From Spirogloea muscicola (Eukaryota > Streptophyta > Zygnematophyceae > Spirogloeales > Spirogloeaceae), in the NCBI GenBank assembly GCA_009602725.1, contig WELB01000122.1, positions 344,014 to 357,512 on the forward strand: a stretch of DNA of 13,499 nucleotides, read 5' to 3'. Position numbers and translations under genes: made by a program. The notes under the pieces are model-generated. The model made no database searches, had not been told where the DNA came from, and saw only the letters and a list, made by a program, of their open reading frames with translations. Positions 7,414 through 13,499 of the stretch are shown here, piece by piece. Each line of letters opens with the position of its first letter. The first letter of the stretch is position 1.

Positions 7414-10400
7414 CTAATCCTGCCAACTGGCGCTTGTCACCTTTGCCATGAAGGAGTACACATCGCTCACCTCGTCGATCTGCAGTTGGTCAAATAGACA
7501 CACTAACGCAAGCATTTGAGGGCATCCAGTAGAAGCTTGCTTAGCATGATAGTCAGATCAGCCATACTTTTGGACAGTGAAGGTAAGAACTGATGACAAA
7601 GTAAACTACTCTGAGAAAGTTTGACATTTCTGACCATCTTCTGCGTTGGGCGGCCTGCGCCGTGGCCGGCCTTGGTGTCGACACGCACGATGATGGGGTT
7701 GGTCTGGTGAATGGCACCATCCTCCGTCTGGCAGAGCTCGTGTTGCAGAGTCTCCATCCATCATGGGCCCCAAGAAGTTAGTCAAAAGCGAAAATGTACC
7801 TCGCTCAATGACAAAACGAGTGATTATCACCTTGTCACAAGGCTAGATGAGGCTCCAGTCAAGCTCCTGCTGCAATTTATGTCAGTATGACAGAAGACAT
7901 CCTCTCCAGAAGGAGCAGCTAGCATTGGGCCTGACTTCCTAGGACGTCAAGCCACAGCAATATAGAGGGTGCCCATTGCACTTACTGCAATGAGCTTGAG
8001 CGTGTGGAGGGGCACCACGCGGTCATCATGGTCGCCTGTCAGCAGCATGGTGGAAGGGTATTGCACCTCGCCAGACGGCTGCTCCCAGGGCCTTCTTACA
8101 TTGTGCAGGGGGGAGTACCTGCAGATAGCCAGTAGATCGCGGTCCTCAGTCCTGATCAGAAGGGACCCAGCACAACACTTTGACATTACTGCAGGTGTTG
8201 GTATTGACATGTAAAACTCAGGGGTTCTCATTGTCTAGGAAGTTAGTGAGGGGAGACTGGTTTCCCCTTTCATGCCTGGCAAGACTACAAAGCTTCAGTT
8301 GCTGAGCGACATTGTACGTGCTGTGTGTACAACCGAGGCACTTGCAATGTGAATGTTGTCATTACTTAATAAGCCACTGGAACTCCTCAGCCTTGTCTGA
8401 GCACCCGTAGTCAGTTGTCCAGGCATGCCCTGATCACAAAGATTTCTTCGAGGATCAATGTCTATATACCATAGGCCTTGCAGATTGAAAATTGCATGAC
8501 TTGCTCAATACAGTGGTTTCTTACCTTACTTCCTGACAGGAGCTCTCACAATGTCACAGAGGTATCCCACTATACTTCAGGACTGAGACCCATGCCCTGG
8601 CATCTGACGTTTATAGCCTGAAACTACAGTCTGAGCAGGAAATGTCCTAAAACGGCAACATGCACAACTGTCGTCCTGTCTTATGAATAAGTGATATTTG
8701 CACACGCAAATCTGCACAGAGCAAGTTTGGAGGCACTAGAACTGACTCCTGTAGGTCCTGCTTAATCAGATCCTTCTTGAGATACTTCTCCTAGCAAGTC
8801 AACCCCCTGTTGTGACACAATCCATGCGACAATAACCTAACCTTCTCTAAACTCTATCATCATCACCTAGATTGTCTGAAGCATCCAAGACTACTCTCAC
8901 CTATTGTAAACTTGTGGAACCGCAGCATGTCCATGACACCAACGTGCGCTATGGCACAGCCATAAAGCTCGGGCCTCTGCCAACTCACAACAACAAAGAA
9001 GCATCTGTGCCAGGCTTGACAACAGTATGGCCCATGCAAGCAGCACAAGATGGATGGGTGGCAGGTATGGAACAGTCTGCCTTCTATCTTGTGATGGTCA
9101 TAGTTCAGATCATTGCAGCTGTAGGCAATGAAAAGGACCATAATCAAGAGTTTGCGTCCAAGGTTTTCTAAATTGTACTTTCAAGGGGTGTGCATTGGTT
9201 GACCACCTGATTGATGCAGGCAGCCACCAGAAGGCCGCCATTGCTACCACCCTCAATGCACAGCTTTGGCGGCTGCGTGTAGCCTTCCTTGGTCAGGAAC
9301 TCTGCGCATTTCTGGAAGTCGTCAAAGCAGTTCTGCTTGTTGGCGAGCGACCCAGCCTTGTGCCACTTCTCCCCATACTCCCCGCCGCCACGTATGTTGG
9401 CAACGGCGACGACAGCCCCTGCAATGGAAGCCCCGTCTTGTTAATTGTCTCAGCAGACATGGCGACCGTTTACCAAATGTGGACGAATGTAGCCCAGGAA
9501 AGGCCTTATCTTACCATAGTGGCGCATCAGGACAACCCGTGCAACACTGAAAGACGGCGTCAAGGAGATGTTGAAGCCGCCATAGCCATATAGCAGCGCA
9601 GGGTGGGAGCCGTCCAGGGCGATGCCCTTCCTCGATACCACAAACATGGGGATGGCTGTGCCATCTTTGCTGGTCACAAACACCTGCCGTCACAGTTCAT
9701 GTCTTCAGATTCTGCAACTGAATCTACACATGCCAGTCTCGACGTCCGAGCACGAATAGCCAATATGAGGCTCACCACATTCAAAGTAAGTGAGTAAGTG
9801 GGCACCTGCTTTGTCTCAAATTGCAACGCATCAAATCCATTGACCTTGATTTCTCTGAAGATCTTGGGCTGAAGGACAGCAAGGTCTGTCAATTCACAGG
9901 AATAAATAGTCCCAGGGCTGAGGAAGCTTGTAAAGCTAAAAAAAATCTGGGAGTCCTGCTTGCGGCCAGTGGCTGAAGAGACAGAGCCCACATCCAGGGG
10001 AAGCGCTTTAATCACATCCCCGGTGCCAAGGTCCCTGGAAAATTTGCGAGCGACTCAATGGTTGATCAATATAGTATCCAATGCGAAGACAGTTGCTTCC
10101 ACAAGCACACTGCAAGTGTCTAGTATGTGAGCAGAGAAAATCTAACTGTCACGACACATCAGCTGCTTTTATAGGCAGTGGGTTGTGACAAAACGTAACC
10201 CCTACCTGTGATCTGATTCTGCTTACCTGATTTGTAGGATGTGCTTGACATTGTGGAGGTAACAGGTGAGCAGGAGATTGCCACGTACACAGTGGGCCCA
10301 TTCCAGTACATCGGGCTCGCACTCTGCTATCAAGTCGGACCAACTCTCAGGGGCATCGAGTGACACCTGCACAGGCATTTGCACAGCTTGTTATGTCTTG

Positions 10401-13339
10401 CTCGTGATTCAGTGAGCAGCAGCACCAGCTCTGCACTTGCACCTCAATATTTGGGTAAGCAACAACAAAAGCCACGGACAGTCAAGTTACTTTGGTCAGC
10501 TTGTACAGCGGGGCATCCTTGTTGGTGTGGAAGACAAAGTTTGTCCCGTCATTTGTCACATAGCCATATTGCGCATCGAAGTTGTCCACCAACTTGACCA
10601 TAGGCAGGAGCCCTTCCCCCTTCCAAGCAGCAGCACTGCCCGGCAACGTCTCCAGATCGCAGTAGTACAGCCGGTTCACTGGGTCGCAGCCTTCTGAGAT
10701 TGACATGACCAGATACTGACAGTACAAGGAGCCCACATTGCAGCCATATTGAGATGCGAGCAATGAGTGATCAGTCGCAGCCGAATGGAGGCAACTTGAT
10801 CAGTTCCACATTAACTGTTGCTCTTAAAAGAGATTGAGTTATATTCATCGCATTCCACGATTGTTGCAAACTTGTCTCGATGCCTAGATCGTTGCCAGGC
10901 CTATCAATACAAGCAGCAAATAGACTCTGCCCAATGCCCATTCTCTGCACACATGGAGACAACAAAAAGAAGACAATAACAACAACAGAAAGCAGGTGCT
11001 AGCTGTAAGTCTGTGTTAAGCTTACACGCCCATCGTCGCTCAGCTCTGCGCCAAACATCCACCTTGGATTGTTGGGATCCTCCCAACAGAGCGTGTCCGC
11101 TGACTGGTCGTCGCCAAGCACGTGGTAGTAGAGCTTCTGGTTCAGGTTGATGTCTGTCTCGGTGCCTGCATCGCCCGTGGCAGCCTTCCTGTGTTCACCC
11201 AATGCATGCTGGAAAAGATTGCTGAGGACTGCAATATCACAGGCCCTACAAGTAGCCAGATTTAGTGAGCGTATCTTCCGGATACAGGAACTACTTGTTC
11301 GCAATATATGTATGTACACCAGCTCCTGGTGTAGCTAACTTGGAACAAAGCCCAGAAGACTGTAGTTGCTACACTTCATAATTGGAAATTGACATAGGTG
11401 CAGCTGTGCTGCAGAGCTCACGTGGGCTCCGGGTACTTGTTGTAGAAGAAACCCTTGTGGTCGTGCGTCCATGCCATGGACGAAAATTTGACCTGCAATT
11501 CGCAGGCGTTGTTGCATAGTCATAGTCTGCAAAATCTCCAAGCAGGACCTGCAGAAAGTGGAAGTTGCTGTCGCAGCAGGAGGGGAGGACATACCCAGCG
11601 AAGGTGGTCAGGTTCCTGGTGCTTGTCACGGACGTGCAATACACGAATCTCCTGCCAGTCGCTCCCAGACGCGCTCAGCCCGTAGGCAAGGTATGCACCA
11701 TCCTCGCTGAATGCATAGCCCGAGAGAGCCACTGTGCCGTCGTCGCTCAGCAGGTTGGGGTCTAGCAGCACCTCACCTTCCGCGTCCAGGCTTGCCTGCT
11801 CAAGGTGACAGCGGGGTACACTGAGCCTGGCTGTGGCACAGCCGATGGGCGGCCTACAGCGTGGCACTCTCAGCTCTGAGCTCGGGCGACAATTCGACCT
11901 GGGGTTGCACCCAAGCGCATCAGGTGGCCACAGAATCCAGAAAGCTACGCTTACAGCGTCGTTTACTAGCTCTGCCTGTCCTGAATCTTACGACTTGGAA
12001 ACCTGGAAGCATAACATGGCCACGTCCTGGAGGTAGCTTGTCATGGATGAATTGCAGCCCGAGCCTTTGCAACCTCAAAGCAGATACCCAGACGACTCTT
12101 TTCCTGTTTGCCAGATATCCTAGCAGTGATAAGCCAGAAATCTGCAGCACGAATATGCCACAGTGCAATGAATTACCTGCATGTATAGCACGCTCTGCGC
12201 CTGCAGGCCAGCATTAAAGAAATAGAAGTAATGGCTGCCGCGCTTGAATGGGCACCCGTACTTGGGGTAGTTGTAGAGCTCCGCCATACGCTCCTGCAGA
12301 TTGGGGGGCCAAGCCAAGGGCGTGTCGTAAGAGAAACTGAGAGTATGATCAAAAAGACTCAGTCAGGCCCTCGCTGTGTGCAGCTAGCCCAAGGAGCCAG
12401 CGTACAGACTTGACCTCTACCAGCTGATTTGTATACCGCAAGGTGTAGCACAAGTAACGCGCACTTGCGCTGCATTGACACAAAACTTGGCAGGAGCAGA
12501 TTAAACAGACTGTATTCCCAGTGCTCACAGCATTCTCCTCCACAATCGTTTCTCAATTTTCATGTGTTGCATCTAGCGCCGCCCTTCCTGGGCAGTTCTT
12601 ATTACCAGGCACAGGAGGTGCCATAAATATGCTGGAAGGCAGCAGCTCGCAAGTGGAACCTGCCGAGTAAGGGCGGATTTGCTCCAAACCCAAAACTTCA
12701 GACCATGACGCGGCTATTGACAGGCATTATCCACACTGCCTTCCTTGCCCCTCCCCGGAGCAGCCACTCTTATCTCCGCTGAGAGGGACTACCGGTAGAG
12801 TAAGGGGTTGAGGTATGTAATCTGGTTGGTGGGCCATGAATGCGAGCTCTGGGGCGGGCGCTGTCTCTCATCATGAAGCCATAAGCAGCCCAGGACCACG
12901 GCCGGAAATCACCCTGAAGTGCTCGCGGGTGTCGCAGCTCGCGAGCATGGCCTGCGTGACGGCGTTCTGGGCCTCGACGAACGCCTTCGTCTCCTCGGCG
13001 TCGGGGTCCTCCATCCTGAGCCAGCGCCGAAGAGTCAGCGAGGAGGCTATACGCCGAGCCGAGCGCCAGAGTCTCCTCAGGCCGCTTCACGACGACGACA
13101 AACGAAGACGGATGGCTCCAAGCTCCACATCTAGCACACCTAGGAGCACCATCAGCTCAGCTACAAGCTCCACATCTAGCACACTTAGTAACCCCATTAG
13201 TACCATCGGCAACACCATTAGCAAAGCGAGGGGGGCCTGCATGGCAGCAGCCTCCTCACCAGCGGTAGGGATCGGCGACCTTCGTGCCGTGGTAGTCCTC
13301 GACCACGCTGTCGTCGCGGCGGGCAGCCGGGTACGCCAT
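7414..13339 (-). CDS. POP: Prolyl oligopeptidase (S9A family), complete, 16 exons, 721 residues
   Basis: Exons on the minus strand: 13339..13260, 13015..12913, 12293..12177, 11795..11595, 11492..11422, 11188..11026, 10715..10491, 10366..10227, 10034..9806, 9683..9515, 9418..9207, 8976..8901, 8429..8366, 8118..7986, 7751..7635, 7479..7414 (TAG). The 2166 nt read without a break, and every intron is GT-AG. The product cleaves short peptides after proline, normally in the cytosol. The N-terminal start of the alpha/beta-hydrolase domain is [21 protein letters not shown] seven-bladed propeller (for example [22 protein letters not shown] and [15 protein letters not shown]) follows, then the catalytic domain. 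By codon count the nucleophile is Ser558 (GGSNGG), with Asp648 (GDHDDRVVP) and His691 (TKAGHGAG). Tyr477 (LYGYGG), Trp599 (HAWTTDYG) and Arg650 correspond to human Tyr473, Trp595 and Arg643. Length matches the family (about 710-730). The ATG at 13339 has a strong ACCATGG context. Exon 15 ends at a weak donor, GTCAGA. Confidence 0.97.
8430..8900. other. Prolyl oligopeptidase intron 12
   Basis: This 471-nt intron runs from donor GTGAGA to acceptor GATCAG on the minus strand. It splits the glycine codon before HAWTTDYG. I see no nested gene, RNA or repeat in it. Confidence 0.85.
10716..11025. other. Prolyl oligopeptidase intron 6
   Basis: This 310-nt intron (donor GTAAGC, acceptor CTGTCAG on the minus strand) separates SDDGR from [16 protein letters not shown]. 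It includes a short A/C-rich tract near 10960-10990. Nothing else is recognised. Confidence 0.85.
11796..12176. other. Prolyl oligopeptidase intron 3
   Basis: This 381-nt intron (donor GTAATT, acceptor TTGAGCAG on the minus strand) joins SVLYMQ to [15 protein letters not shown] see no embedded feature. Confidence 0.85.
12294..12912. other. Prolyl oligopeptidase intron 2
   Basis: At 619 nt this is the longest intron of the gene (donor GTGATT, acceptor CAATCTGCAG on the minus strand). It joins REHFR to [13 protein letters not shown] see no embedded gene or repeat. Confidence 0.85.
13119..13188. repeat. Short direct repeat, 45-bp spacing, in peptidase intron 1
   Basis: Two 25-nt copies (CAAGCTCCACATCTAGCACA followed by CCTAG or CTTAG) start at 13119 and 13164 and match at 24 of 25 positions. 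The flanks also repeat CACCAT/CCATTAG motifs to about 13220. This looks like a small minisatellite inside intron 1 (13016..13259). Confidence 0.8.
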
Positions 13340-13446
13340 GGTGGGCCCCCGCCTGAGGGCAGTGGTCTTGGCGGCGGTGGCGGCGGCGGCGGCGGCCAGA
13401 GCGCGGCCCGCAGCGCCGGGAGCTCTCGCGCGGCACCGCTGCTGCT

Positions 13447-13448
<2 letters not shown>
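13340..13448 (-). promoter_or_regulatory. GC-rich 5' leader upstream of the prolyl oligopeptidase ATG
   Basis: This stretch precedes the ATG and presumably holds the 5' UTR. In the frame of the gene it has no stop and reads Arg/Ala-rich (for example [15 protein letters not shown]), ending in GPT before the ATG. I see no upstream ATG and no TATA box. A CGG/GCC tract lies near 13373-13398. Confidence 0.45.

Positions 13449-13499
<51 letters not shown>
13449..13499. repeat. Run of 51 T at the window's right edge
   Basis: An uninterrupted T homopolymer occupies the last 51 bases. On the minus strand it is an A run about 110 nt upstream of the peptidase ATG. A pure run of this length ending exactly at the edge suggests a contig-end or assembly artefact. 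A retroposon poly(A) tail is the main biological alternative. Confidence 0.9.

Noticed and set aside
13119-13220. CRISPR-like or regulatory array
   Set aside because: There are only two good copies with 45-bp spacing inside an intron of a eukaryotic gene. A small minisatellite explains it.

Overview
The window is a piece of eukaryotic nuclear DNA, most likely from a green alga. Its genes are split by many short GT-AG introns (about 95 to 620 nt), with strong GTAAG/GTGAG donors and TGCAG-type acceptors. The encoded proteins resemble plant and animal families. Degenerate TTTAGGG-type telomere motifs and GC-rich trinucleotide repeats next to less GC-rich exons would fit a trebouxiophyte-like chlorophyte, but that placement is inference. 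There is no sign of bacterial operons, CRISPR arrays or insertion sequences.

Three protein genes can be read with confidence, all on the minus strand. From right to left they are: (1) 13339 to 7414, a complete 16-exon prolyl oligopeptidase of 721 residues, whose exons join in frame without a gap and which keeps the full Ser-Asp-His triad. (2) About 5267 to 1798, a glycosyltransferase of the GT61 (DUF563) family in nine exons. Its seven 3'-most exons are well supported at all their shared junctions (only the upstream edge at 4206 is tentative), and its 5' end lies in a GC-rich stretch containing one undetermined base. (3) About 603 to 1, running off the left edge, the 5' part of a Golgi Qa-SNARE (syntaxin-5/Sed5, plant SYP31/SYP32 type) with an unusual proline-rich N-terminal segment encoded by a CGG repeat. 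A lone, well-bounded exon-like segment (1416 to 1334) of unknown identity lies between the GT61 stop and the syntaxin.

The rest is introns and intergenic sequence with few landmarks. These are a degenerate telomere-like tract inside a GT61 intron (4466-4581), a roughly 159-bp tandem duplication beyond the 3' end of the peptidase gene (6931-7247), a dispersed motif of about 25 nt related to GGTGGCTGAGAGAGGCCAGC, a small 45-bp-period repeat in peptidase intron 1, and a run of 51 T at the right edge.

The genes do not form an obvious pathway. Two belong to the endomembrane system (a Golgi SNARE and a probably Golgi glycosyltransferase). The third is a probably cytosolic peptidase. I see no convincing novel multi-gene system. 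The most useful leads are the telomere-like intron, the unusual syntaxin N-terminus, the unidentified exon and the GT61 enzyme of unknown acceptor.
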